A DNA stretch of 64,000 bases from Druceiella hillmani (taxonomy: Eukaryota > Arthropoda > Insecta > Lepidoptera > Hepialidae): NCBI GenBank assembly GCA_039881145.1, contig JAYKKI010000016.1, positions 13,026,501 through 13,090,500 on the forward strand, given 5' to 3'. Below, in pieces: positions 24,333 to 35,088 of the stretch (position 1 is the stretch's first letter; each line of letters starts with the position of its first letter). The position numbers were made by a program, and so were the translations under genes. The notes under the pieces are model-generated. The model made no database searches. It saw nothing but the letters and a program-made list of their open reading frames with translations, and was not told the DNA's origin.

Positions 24333-25784
24333 TTTAATAGTATTTTAATTTTAGAATTTATTATATCTTAATTTTTTTGAAGGTATGAGTACTTTTGAAC
24401 CTGTCATTGCTTTGGATTTCATTAATTTTGTTAGTCTGACAATTTATTATTTTTCAAGGAGAACCGCGTTTTTTTACTATTTATGTTTTTGGTAGAATAA
24501 CATATTTTAAAGAATTTTTTGAGGTGCCTTTCGATTGCCCGTTATAAACCGTTTTTTAAACCGAGTTGGAGACTGTTTATGAATTCTGTATTTTTTTTCT
24601 CTAGTATATCTTTGATTATAAAGAGAATTTGATAACACGAGTAGTACTCGCACTACACGGATTTTGTGAACGTTACGAACACAACACATCACTATCGTTT
24701 TTAGGGTACCACATGCAAAAGTGTTTAAACAAAACTCTGTCAAAAAGAAAAAAATAGGTTTTAAATATAGTAACGAAAAAGTAGTAATGAAAAGAAAAAG
24801 ATAGTACGTCATGAGATCCGATTAAGACATAAATTTACTATATTCATTTTTTGTAATATTTTATTTGATAAAATATTTACAGTAAAAAACACATTTTTAA
24901 ATTTTTCCTTTTTATTAGATTACATTTGACATTGCACACACTGGGTTTATATATAACGAAAAAAAAATCATCGATTAATTGAAAAAATACCCAGAAGAAA
25001 TAGGTTCAATTTATTTGTATATTACATCTGTATTTAAAACACGGACAAACAGGCACGATTTGATTCCATAAGTTGTCACTTTTTCCGATTCTGGAACAGA
25101 ATGAAAATTCCAGAAACCCCTGAAGCAAATTATACATGTATTATTTTATCCATTAAATTCTTTAAAATCTCTTCCATTAAATTAATTCTTGGGTTTTCAT
25201 AAAAAATGACAGGAAATCTGAATATAATTTGAAAAAAAAATTCATGAAACAAAAGTTGTGAAGGTGAGTTTTGAAACCATCTCTAGCAAACTTAATGACA
25301 GGCACGAGAATTTAGACTTAAGAAATTAGCTACGGAGACATTCGTTCACACGACTTTTGGCAATGTGTATATTTCGAAATCTACTACCTTTGTTTGATAT
25401 TTTTAAAAACTATTTTAAGGTATCTAAGCTCAATTCGAATTTTCACATACTTTATTATTTGTTGTGATTGAAACCATAAAGTGTCTACTATTACCAAAAG
25501 TTAAACTACTTTATTAAATACATTCCTAAAAATGTATCATCCCTAGTTAGCGGCTAGTATCTGGCAATACTCGGTTACAATGCAAGGGGATTCCTCACGC
25601 TATTCTGTATCGTATTGTAAAACAAAAATATGTAAAACCTATTAGACGCATGTTAATTGAATGACATGAGTAATTTAAAATTAGTTTGATTATAGTTTAT
25701 TAAAAGTATTATTTTTCCAATTTTATTTTACGTATTGTTGTGGTACTTGTGGTATAATTGATAGCAAATCTGTAATTAAACAAA
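24333..25784. other. AT-rich sequence without recognised genes
   Basis: A 101-codon minus-strand frame at 24507-24812 is hydrophobic at one end and basic at the other. It has no recognised domain and is probably a chance frame. Confidence 0.5.
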
Positions 25785-27225
25785 ATGTCTATGAGAAAGT
25801 AACTAAGTGGTAGTGAAAAAGGGAAGAGAAAGAAAGAAGTTGACGAAAAATAAAAAGCTGCCAAAAATAGGTGGGTACTTTAAGACTAATAACTTCATTG
25901 AAGTGTCAAATGAACAGTCCGAGAAGAGAAAAAATATAAATGTGACTGAAAGTAGCAGTATTGCAATGAACGATCATAGTGATTATCCAGAACAACCATG
26001 TACCAGAAATCCATTAAATCAAAGTAAAGTGTCGTTAATTGACCTGAAACAAACAAATAAATTTGCCTTAAATTATTGATATGGGTAATTTCATAGAAGT
26101 AAATTATCAAGTTAGATGCTTTGTGATTGTAAATGGACATTGTAAACCAAAAGGCCCCATATTAAAAGGACTGCGGCAACAGATCGTTTTTGGAGAAATA
26201 TTATTACATTATTTCTAAATCTGGTGTTAAATAAAAACGAAAATGGTTGTGTTATTCGACATTGCTTTAAAGGACTTATTGTGAGCCATGCTGGGTATTC
26301 AGACCATCAAAAGAGTTACAAAATGTTTGAATTGACAGATATAGTGACTGGAAGCATATTGTGGAGGCTTTAGAAGAAAGAACAAGAAACCTCTAAAACG
26401 CATTTACACTCATGTCTCGTATACGATCAGTGACAGATAAATGATACTCTAGACGAAGAACAAGAGTCCATACTTAAAAAAGAAAAATATTTTGGCGTCC
26501 AAGCATTGAAAAGGCTTTTTGATGTAACTCTGACGTTTTCAGTGAATGATTTAGCTTTCTGTGGACATATACAAAAAATAAACAGCAACGAACCAAGTGG
26601 CAAGTATCTAAAGATGATTGCGTTATTAGCGAAATATGATCTCGTTTTACAAGAGTTATTATACAAATCAAAAGGTCTAAAATACAAGGTTTAAAATACA
26701 AAATGAGCTCATTGCTTTTCTTTCACAAAATGTTGAATCCGTATTAATAAAAGAAATAGTGGATGCACCATTTTTTTCAATTATATTTGATACCGTTCAA
26801 GATATATTAAAAATGGACTCTATCGTTACTGTGTAAATGAAGATGATGACATGAGCACCAAAATCTCTCATTCTCAAAGTGTCATTTTTAGTTTTCCGTG
26901 CAGTAATGGACCAGACTTCCTTACCTCTATCGAACCAGATTATAAAATCCATAAATTAAAAAAATACATTCCTCACAGCTAATGTTGTGGACAAGGATAC
27001 GACGGAGCTAATACCATGAAAGGCATTTATGGTGGAGTTCAAAATCTTATCAAAAATATTGAGCAAAATGCAGTGCTGCTCATAATTTAAATATAGTAAT
27101 TAATGATGTTATAAAAGATTTGTTAGAAATGCAAATGTTTTTGAAACCATTCTACAGGTTTACATATTTTTTGAGCATAGCATTAATAGGTGGAATATTT
27201 TATCAAGTTTTATTTCTGGGGCACA
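25785..27225 (+). pseudogene. hAT transposase pseudogene, ZMYM1-like group
   Basis: The start (MSMRK, stop, LSGSEKGKRKKEVDEK, then NKKLPKIGGYFKTNN after a frameshift) matches the basic N-terminus plus LPKI-x-x-FF motif of ZMYM1-like hAT transposases. Next comes the TTF-type zinc-finger region: CFVIVNGHCKPKGP (about 26118-26160) and YCEPCWVF (26277-26300), a hallmark of the family. Downstream are FFSIIFDTVQDILKMDSI (with the DTxxD-like catalytic-domain start), CSAAHNLNIVINDVIKDLLE-like sequence after frame adjustment, and FFEHSINRWNILSSF. The order matches the family, but several stops and frameshifts interrupt it and the C-terminal dimerisation domain is missing. In life the protein would bind its element's ends and transpose it. 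This copy cannot. Confidence 0.88.
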
Positions 27226-29110
27226 AAATCTAAGTAGAGGTTCTTATAGCGTACTTTTTAATCGATTGTACTTCCCGCTTAAATTAATCTTTTTTAACGA
27301 TGTTTTGGAAGAACCCACCCCTCATAATTGACAAAATCGATTATATAGTAGTTATTACTTTTTAATACGCTTGATGAACAGTATATAGGTACTATTTAAT
27401 AATGTCACTCATATTTTATACCCATAACGTTTTAAGATATAGAGGCAACAAAATCTTAACTTTGAGCCGGAACTATTAAATTGACTTGTTTAAAAGCAAA
27501 CACTTTTTGAGGAGTGATGATATCCAATTACACTTTATGTATAGTCACTGATCACTTACATACAGATGTAGTTATTTTAATTTTGCCAAACATTTTTTTT
27601 CCGTTATACTTTCGATGTAATATTAGTGCTTGAAATTCATGTTTTCAGTCTCGTCTCGTCATTGCTTTGGATTACATTTCGAAAAAAGGACTGTTCAGTC
27701 TGGTTAGCTGTAAACATACTTTAATATTTTATGAATATTATTATTTTATGAATGTTATGAATATTATTCCTCCTGCGCATGTTTCTATGCTGTAGAATAA
27801 ATTTTGTATTAAAAACGCATCAATAGTAATTATAATAAATTATTTTTCCAAAAAATTAATCAGCTTATAATTAATTTTTTTTTATCTTTTATCTATCACT
27901 TTCCTTTATTCATGTCCATGTACAATTAATAAGATAGTATTTTATTATTGTTATTAATTTTTGTTTACAAAATAATTGTATCTTCATTCACGATCGAATG
28001 TAGTGTTCGATAATTTATCGTATTTTTTTATGTAAAACATGCTTCAGTAAGTGAAAATATTTATATAAATAGCAGCATATAAATAAATAAGAAAATTAAT
28101 AAATAAGATAATATGCCTACTACCGATTTTAGAATAGCGTAAACCTAAAACGTATGTTCGCACGCTGCTGACATGTTGATTGATACAGAAATAGTGAATA
28201 AAAATTATAACGTTACAATTTCGTCTGCTTGCCTTGGAAAACAGAGTTAAATAAAATAATGGCGTATGCTTTGTGGTCTCGATACTAGATATCTAACTTC
28301 ATTTCTTTTTATAACGACATTTAGAAAAAGAGGGTGTCTAGAATTTTTTCATGAAACGTTTGTGGTGCATTCTTACATTTTGTTGAAGTGTCTTTTACAA
28401 TACGTTGTTTAAGCCTAGTTTTAAGCTGTAAAATAAAATACATCCTGCCTTTAGAAGTACTATGCCATTTTAAATTATTTTCTGGAGCATTCCTTGTTTT
28501 ATGGAAGATAGATAAAACTTTATCAATCACACTTATCTAAGAGTATTTACTGAAGGGAGAATTTATTTACAGTAGGCGTTATATGCGGAGTTATATCTCC
28601 ACCAACCCTGGCCATTTCGCAGCCATAATCATCAGGATTACATCGGAGCGGGCGACCGCAGCTAAGTGCGTGGACGTATCTGATACTTATCTTTCAAACA
28701 AAGACTCTGCCCCGTAAATCAATATTAGTCACGGGAACGGCTGCTGGCGGAAGTGACATTTGTAACCTTTGTTAATATTCGATATGGTTACGTAGATTAT
28801 ATTATTTTCGTAATGTCTTAACGAGGTGGATATATACTTATGTCTTTAGGTAAGTTTCGATACTCTGTTTACAATTTGAATTTATTATTTTTTTATGTTA
28901 TCTGACTATGGAAATTGAAGATATACCATAGAATTCCTCAACATTGAAAAGCAGAGGTGCTGTAATCGAGTTTGGATGAAATAGGTTTAATGATAATTTA
29001 ATAAGATACGACTAAGTGTGCTCTTTAGCAAAATCAGGGAGTAATAATCGAGCCGGAAAATGCTGACAGGAATTCTTCAGTGATGAGGAATAAACTTCGA
29101 GTTTGGACTC
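27226..29110. other. AT-rich sequence with one GC-richer block
   Basis: The block at about 28565-28800 is GC-richer. One plus-strand frame reads GVICGVISPPTLAISQP before a stop, with no splice-bounded open frame. The rest is AT-rich. No gene is called. Confidence 0.5.
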
Positions 29111-29408
29111 GTTTGGCTTGTCTTGACATAGTGACAATGACGCGTTTGGCTTGTCTTGACGTAGCGATAATGACGTGTTTGGCTTGTCTTGACGTAGCGA
29201 TAATGACATGTTTGGCTTGTCTTGACGTAGCGATAATAACGCCTTTGGCTTGTCTTGACGTAGCGATGATGATGCGTTTGGATTGACTTGACGTAGCGAT
29301 AATGGCGCGTTTGGCTTGTCTTGACGTAGCGATAATGACGCGTTTGGATTGTCTTGACGTAGCAATAATGACGCGTTTTGCTTGTCTTGACGTAGCGATA
29401 ACGACGCG
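29111..29408. repeat. 33-bp minisatellite, nine copies
   Basis: Units of GTTTGGCTTGTCTTGACGTA, then GCGATAATGACGC, start at 29111, 29144, 29177, 29210, 29243, 29276, 29309, 29342 and 29375. Because 33 is a multiple of three, frames stay open on both strands. The largest is minus 29012-29551, an 11-residue repeat of the type LRQDKPNASLS. These are by-products unless expression is shown. Confidence 0.97.
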
Positions 29409-29449
29409 TAACAAGTAATAGGAGTAACGAGTAATAATAATTTCAACCT

Positions 29450-30425
29450 TTGATGCATAAATACTGTAGGTGTACTGCCTGTCCAAATCGTGAGACTTGA
29501 ATATCTGCTGTATTTAATTATATTTTTGGTTTTAAGCAGAGACTTTGTCATTGCACTTCGGGTTCTAACTTCTCAGTCCTAGTGAGGCAGGGGTAATGCC
29601 TGCCTAAACTGTGAGACTTGAGATCTGCATTAAGTAAAGTAATATTGTGTGTCTCAAGCGGAGATTTTGTCATTGAACTCCAGGTTCCGACTCCTCAATT
29701 TTGATAATTCTGGAGTATTGCCTGCCTAAACCGCGAGACTTGAGAATCTGCTATTTTAAAATTAATACTTTGTCTTAAGCAAAGACTCTTATCACTAAAT
29801 TCCTGGTTGTGAACTACTCAGTTCTGATGGCGCAGGTACACTGCCTGCCTAAACCGTGAGACTTGTTGATCCGTTGTTGTCTTAAATAACATTGTGGACC
29901 TCAAGCAGACTTTTTATCATTAAACTACGGATTCAAATTCCTTAGATCTAATTATACAGGAGTACTGTCTGCCTAAATCACGATACTTAAAGGCTATTTG
30001 TAAATTGGCATATTGGGGCTCAAGCAGAGGCTCTACCACTAAACTTCGGTTTCAACTTCTCAATCTTGGTGCTGTGGGGGTATTACGCACTAAAAGCATG
30101 CAATTTAGGATCTGCTATTTTTAAGTTAGTATTTTGGGTTTCAAGCAGAGACTGTTCCACTAAATTCCTGGTTCCAACTTCTCATATTTGACACAGTGAA
30201 GGTACTGCTTGCTTAAATCAGGAAACTTGAAGTATTTTCATTTTAAATTAGTATTTTTAAAAATTCTGTCATTAGACATTGGGTTGCTGATGATTGAACT
30301 GCTCATCCCTAATGTTGCCAGGGTCTGTCTAAGCAGTGACACTTGAGGATCTATTGTTTTTATTATTTATTTATCCTTCTTTGTCCTGATGCTGCAGTAA
30401 TACTTTCTGCCTAAACTGTGAGGAA
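29450..30425. repeat. Degenerate tandem array of about 123-bp units
   Basis: Eight to nine units recur. Each has an ACTGCCTGCCTAAAC-GTGAGACTTGA block (about 29470, 29597, 29716, 29840, 29965 and onward), a CTCAAGCAGAGACT block and a CACTAAACTTCGGTTC block. The spacing is about 115-127 bp. The later units (after 30050) are more decayed. The array starts within 50 bp of the 33-bp array and ends about 90 bp before the 29-bp array. Confidence 0.9.
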
Positions 30426-30518
30426 ATCAAAAGAAAATCTTAAAATTAAAATTTGTGTATCGCTAAATTTTGTTTCCTTAAGTTTCAGCACTTGCGATAT
30501 AAAACTTAAGTGGCCAAT

Positions 30519-30902
30519 AATTGGTCCCGAGTGAACAAAATAGAAAACAATCGTCCCGAGTGGACAAAATAGAAAAAAATAGTCCCTACTGGACAAAATA
30601 GAAAAAAATTGTCCCGACTGGACAAAATAGAAAAAAATTGTCCGGACTGGACAAAATAGAAAAAAATTGTCCCGACTGAACAAAATAGAAAAAAATTGTC
30701 CCGACTGGACAAAATAGAAAAAAATTGTCCCGACTGGACAAAATAGAAAAAAATTGTCCCGACTGGACAAAATAGAAAAAAATTGTCCCGACTGGACAAA
30801 ATAGAATAAAAATTGTCCCGACTGGACAAAATAGAAAAAAATTGTCCCGAGTGGACAAAATAGAAAAAAATTGTCCCGACTGGACAAAATAGAAAAAAAT
30901 TG
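30519..30902. repeat. 29-bp minisatellite, about 13 copies
   Basis: The unit is GAAAAAAATTGTCCCGACTG, then GACAAAATA, with a 29-bp period and high identity; one unit carries an extra base. Each unit contains the inverted repeat TTGTCC-CGACT-GGACAA. Long minus-strand frames (30411-30917 and two others) encode a repeated FCPVGTIFFYFVQSGQFFSI-like peptide and are almost certainly by-products. Confidence 0.97.
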
Positions 30903-31377
30903 CTCTTTAAATTGCACAGTGGTTTATTCTAGCGAATTATGTTTTCGGTAAATTGTATTCAATTCCATTTTGATGAAATAAGTTTGTTTGTAATTTAGTC
31001 GCAGCTTATAAACTATTTATCAAAATGCGGAAGAAAGGAAAAGGGAAAAGAAAAAATAAAACAAATATAAATGAAAATTGTCATCTATTACTGAATCAAA
31101 AAATATGATCAAATTGATGTCTATTGTAGTAGTCTTAGACTAGAAAGTAGTAAATTATTTCAATAATTTTTGAAAGTGGTAAATCATTTAGTTCATTATT
31201 CAGATAATCTTGTTTTTAATATTATCAAAAGTTCACGCATATCGTCAATGCTTCACATAATTCATTATAGATGTTATAATAACACCGATGTATTACATAG
31301 TTATTACATGAACGTCAATCATTTAAAATAGAATTCGTAAAATTAAACTAGATTCGTTCCACAATTTAACATTTAAT
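30903..31377. other. AT-rich spacer
   Basis: I see nothing beyond AT-rich unique sequence between the minisatellite cluster and repeat D1 copy B. Confidence 0.6.
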
Positions 31378-31707
31378 CTGAGTCCGTAAAGTGTTATTTA
31401 AGCACTTGTGCCGAAGTATAGAATAAACATCTATAAAATTTTGAACGACAATTTTGAATCTACCTCAAATAACCACCGAATACGAAACCCATTGAAAATA
31501 AAATTAGTGTACCTTTCATGATTTCTTGAACCATAACTATTAAAGTGATACCTTAATGTTTTATACATTTAAACTTTCCTTTGAGATCCTACAGGTAAGA
31601 GAACCGTCAAAATAGGTTTAGTAGTTTTTGAGAAAATGGCGAACTTACCAACAAAAATACAGGTAGGTGAAATGGGAACCTCCTTTTTTGAAGTCGGTTG
31701 AAAAAAT
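31378..31707 (+). repeat. Dispersed repeat family D1, copy B
   Basis: Homologous to 2265-2571. The better-preserved 3' part reads CCGTCAAAATAGGTTTAGTA, then GTTTTTGAGAAAATGG, and ends in CCTTTTTTGAAGTCGGTTG followed by As. This layout is typical of widespread insect interspersed repeats. The exact class is not determined. Confidence 0.65.
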
Positions 31708-32717
31708 ATGTTGATTATGCTAGAACTTAAGAAGATATTGTCTCAAAAATACTTTAATGTTACCGAAATTGGTTTCATTTTGATAATAATTGAAATAATA
31801 AGATATGCTACCTATCTCTACACACATGCAATTATTAAGTTGATTAGATTCAATGTAAAAAAGTGATATTTGCACGGCGCGCGCGATGCTGGTCTCCAAA
31901 CGAGAACACGAGACATAACTCGGTGTTCAGAGGCGGATTATAATTTCACAACATAAATGCGTATATTCTCTACCAGATAGGTACAACAAAAGCGGTCGTG
32001 AGGGAGAATATCGATCGGTATTCCGAGTTACGAGGTTCGTGGCGCTGAGCTGCGCTCTCGTTTGACCTTGAGGCGAGGCGCGTAGACATAATTGATGCGT
32101 CTTTTTCATGCGAATACGGGACGGATGATTTGCGGGTAGTTACCGGGAAAATGTTTTTTCAGCGTAAATCTCATTACGTTAACAGTTTTATAAGCGATGG
32201 TTATTGTTTTTCCTTCTGTGTAACAGGTTTAATATATTGGATTATTCTGAATCGTACCGATTCATCAAACGTTTTACGAGACAATAAATATACAGTATAG
32301 GTATAAAAAAGGGCCATTTTAGATATAGAGTAAGGAAGAGATAAGGGCATGTGAATTAGGAATTTCAGTTGAGAGAACATGGGTGCACGGGTGCTGAAAG
32401 AACGAGAGGGTAGAACGTAAATCACTTAGGTTTATAAAGAGGGTAACGTATTTTTAAGGCAATTCTTAAATAGTAAGTTATTTATCCGCTCACTAATATT
32501 TAATATAATTGTTATCAGAAAAAGTCTTACTTGAAATTTAGAAATATGGAAAATTCACTGGGGTCTAAATTCGGATTATAGAGAAGTTGGTTTATCTCGT
32601 TATATCTACAATTGTGTGCACACTCAGCTATGGCCACTTCTGCTGCATATGTAGCGTTGTATTTAAGAGGAGGAATAATTTTGTGAATCGCCTATGTTCT
32701 TTTTTAAGAAAAATAAT
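31708..32717. other. Spacer with a GC-rich patch at 31870-32150
   Basis: The patch contains CGGCGCGCGCG and several CpGs, and has an open minus-strand frame at 31927-32109 without any known domain. It could be a CpG-rich transcription start region or a repeat remnant. No promoter elements could be assigned. Confidence 0.4.
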
Positions 32718-32890
32718 TAGTTTGACTTAATAAAAGTTAATTTGAACTCAATGAAACATTAAGAACAATAAAAATTGTCTTTTACTACTTACTACAAAGT
32801 AAAATTTTGGTCAAAAGTGACTCATTAAATAATGATAAGTTAACAACAGTCGTTACGTTAATCACATCTATCCAAATTATTAAAAGCTAG
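32718..32890 (+). repeat. Dispersed repeat family D3, copy A
   Basis: Aligns with 57490-57665 in the same orientation: GTTTGAC, then TTTGAACTCAATGAA, CATTAAGA-CAATAAAAATTG, AGTTAACAACA and CCAAATTAT-AAAAG blocks. It is non-coding, of unknown class, and 25 kb from its partner. Confidence 0.75.
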
Positions 32891-33386
32891 TAGTAGCTAT
32901 GTTAATTTTTAGCGTCTAGTGTCAATAAAGAGGAATAAATAATGAAGTTTTATTTTTAACTGCCTTAAATTTCACGTCTGCACTCTGTAATAGAAATGTC
33001 TAGGAAAAAACGATTTTACATATGGCAACAACACAGGAGAGCATGCGTCATTGACGGATATTTGTACTTATCGAAAATGCCCGCCTTGTCAATTCAAATT
33101 TTTAATTGTTATTTCATCATAATAATTTATAATCATTGTATGTTTACTGCCTGGTAATGACGTGGTAAGACAACTTAGAAAGTTCACACTAAAGTGTGTC
33201 AGTATGATTAATCGATTTAGATCAATTAGGGTTTCAAACACAGCAGTTTGAGATCTTATTTGTTTATTTACAGAGAACAAAAATATATAAGAAAGTAATA
33301 CGAGGTATGATATTTATAATGAAATAAAAAAATGCAAGTTCAATTTAGTAAAAGAGGAAATAGCCATCTTCTATAGGAGAATGTAG
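32891..33386. other. AT-rich spacer
   Basis: A minus frame at 33089-33280 has no domain. Nothing else is seen. Confidence 0.55.
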
Positions 33387-33701
33387 CTATTTCCCTTTTC
33401 TGAAAATGTCAAAAAGTTTCTTGTGCTCTTTCCACAATGAGAAAATACATATTTTTTGAAGACATAAAATGATATTAATGACCAACTTAAGTACTACAAA
33501 CTGATGTATAATGGATGGAAGTCTTAAACATTCCAGTGTATAAAACCACAAGTATGAGAGAACGAAGTAATGATAATTTAATTTCATATTGATTTTCCAG
33601 CTGACGATGTAACAAACCAGTGCCAATAAAATTGTTGTCCTAATACAGTTATTAACATGTTCTACTGCGGTAAACATGATGTCTATATCACGCTTTAATT
33701 C
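33387..33701 (-). other. Possible last exon of a multi-membrane-span protein
   Basis: The minus-strand frame is open from a possible acceptor (TTAACAG, with CAG complementary to 33702-33704) to a stop at 33387-33389. It encodes about 104 residues. Three hydrophobic segments are visible: TTILLALVCYIVSW, YFVLSYLWFYTLECL and FVVLKLVINIILCLQKI. A charged tail KEHKKLFDIFRKGK follows. The shape is compatible with a piece of an insect chemoreceptor-like membrane protein, but I see no diagnostic motif (no TYxVVLLQF-like end). AT-rich codons can give hydrophobic frames by chance, so confidence is low. Confidence 0.2.
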
Positions 33702-34730
33702 CTGTTAATGAGCTACTTGGAACATCACAGTATAAAGTGGTAAAGAGGAAAGAGATTTAAAAGTTTAGTATATTGGAGACAATGTAAAATATGGATTTGA
33801 CTGGTATCGGTAAACTTTTTGGTATTGATAAAATATTATTTTCTAGTCTTGCCCTCGTATCATTAATAAACACTAATGGGATGACATTTTTGTAGTCTTA
33901 CAAACATTATCCCTTTTTTCTGTTTACGCCAATACTAAGAGCGACAAAATATTAGTATTTGTGTGGGATATTTTCTTTTCGTTTTAATGTTAGGATCGCA
34001 GTAGGGACTATTACGAAAAATAAAATATTTTCTGGTCTAAATAGGATTTCAATACGGAACTCTTTGTAGCAGTTTGAGTAACCAACCCACCAGACTTCAA
34101 CGACTACAGAGTAAATTTTTTGAGAATTTTCGAAACCATATGTACTTCGTAAGTTAATTAGATAACTGTTTTCATAAAATTAACGACAACGACTTATGCG
34201 GATAATGGTGCGGCGTAACTATTAAATTGTACGTTACAATTATTTAATTGACCAATTACTGATCTCCCAATTACAAGACATATTGACGTAACGAGATCGG
34301 CTTTTTTAGTAATAATATTGACAATGAGATAAATATGGGCTCAAAATTATTAGTTTTAAAGATAACCATTAGTTTTATTTTAGTTTATTGGGATATGCTA
34401 TTTTACTAATCGTAAGAGTGCAATAATTTTATGCTACTTAGGTGAACAAATAATTTTCCAAATAAAATAAACAGCAAATAAATGTAACTACAGAAATATT
34501 ATATGACTAAATTTTCTTCTTGTTTCTCACATTTCATATCAAGTAACAAGTTTAATAATTCTCTCTGTTTTAATATTATATTAATTCAATTTCGATTCTA
34601 CGATAATTTTGTAAATAATTTGAATTATGATTTTTTTGTAAACAATTTAAAACCTCTGATTTAGACTTTTGTATCTTTGCAATTTATTGCGTTATCTCTT
34701 TAGATATTTCTATATATATTTATAGGATAT

Positions 34731-35088
34731 AAAATTATGAAAAATTAACCAATAAACACAACGACACTCATCAAAGGAAAGAATTAATCTAACTTAATAA
34801 TATAATTAAATGAACTTCAAAGGTAAAAAGCTCTGGCATTTTAATCGCTCACGAAATATCGAAAACCATTCCCATATATATCGAATATTATTTAATCATT
34901 AGTATCGAAACTAAAATTATCAAAAATTAACCAATGAACACAACGACACTTATCAAAGCAGAGAATGAATCTAACTTAATTAAACGAACCTCGAGATTAA
35001 AGCTCTGGCATTTTAATCGCTCACGTAATATCGAAAACCATTCCCGTGTATATCGACCATTGTTTAATCATTAATATCAAAACAAAAT
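34731..35088. repeat. Tandem duplication of a 182-bp unit
   Basis: Unit 1 (34731-34912) and unit 2 (34913-35088) share AAATTAACCAAT-AACACAACGACACT, AGCTCTGGCATTTTAATCGC and TCGAAAACCATTCCC in order. Differences are scattered substitutions and small deletions in unit 2. It is non-coding and of unknown family. Confidence 0.9.

Noticed and set aside
29012..29551. 179-codon minus-strand protein, the longest frame in the window
   Set aside because: It is mostly the 33-bp array. Openness follows from the period being divisible by three.
29111..30902. CRISPR-like array
   Set aside because: The units are contiguous tandem repeats without unique spacers, and the DNA is eukaryotic.
30411..30917. 168-codon minus-strand repeat protein
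   Set aside because: The frame is entirely the 29-bp minisatellite. Overlapping frames encode the same peptide register by register, which is expected from the tandem repeat.
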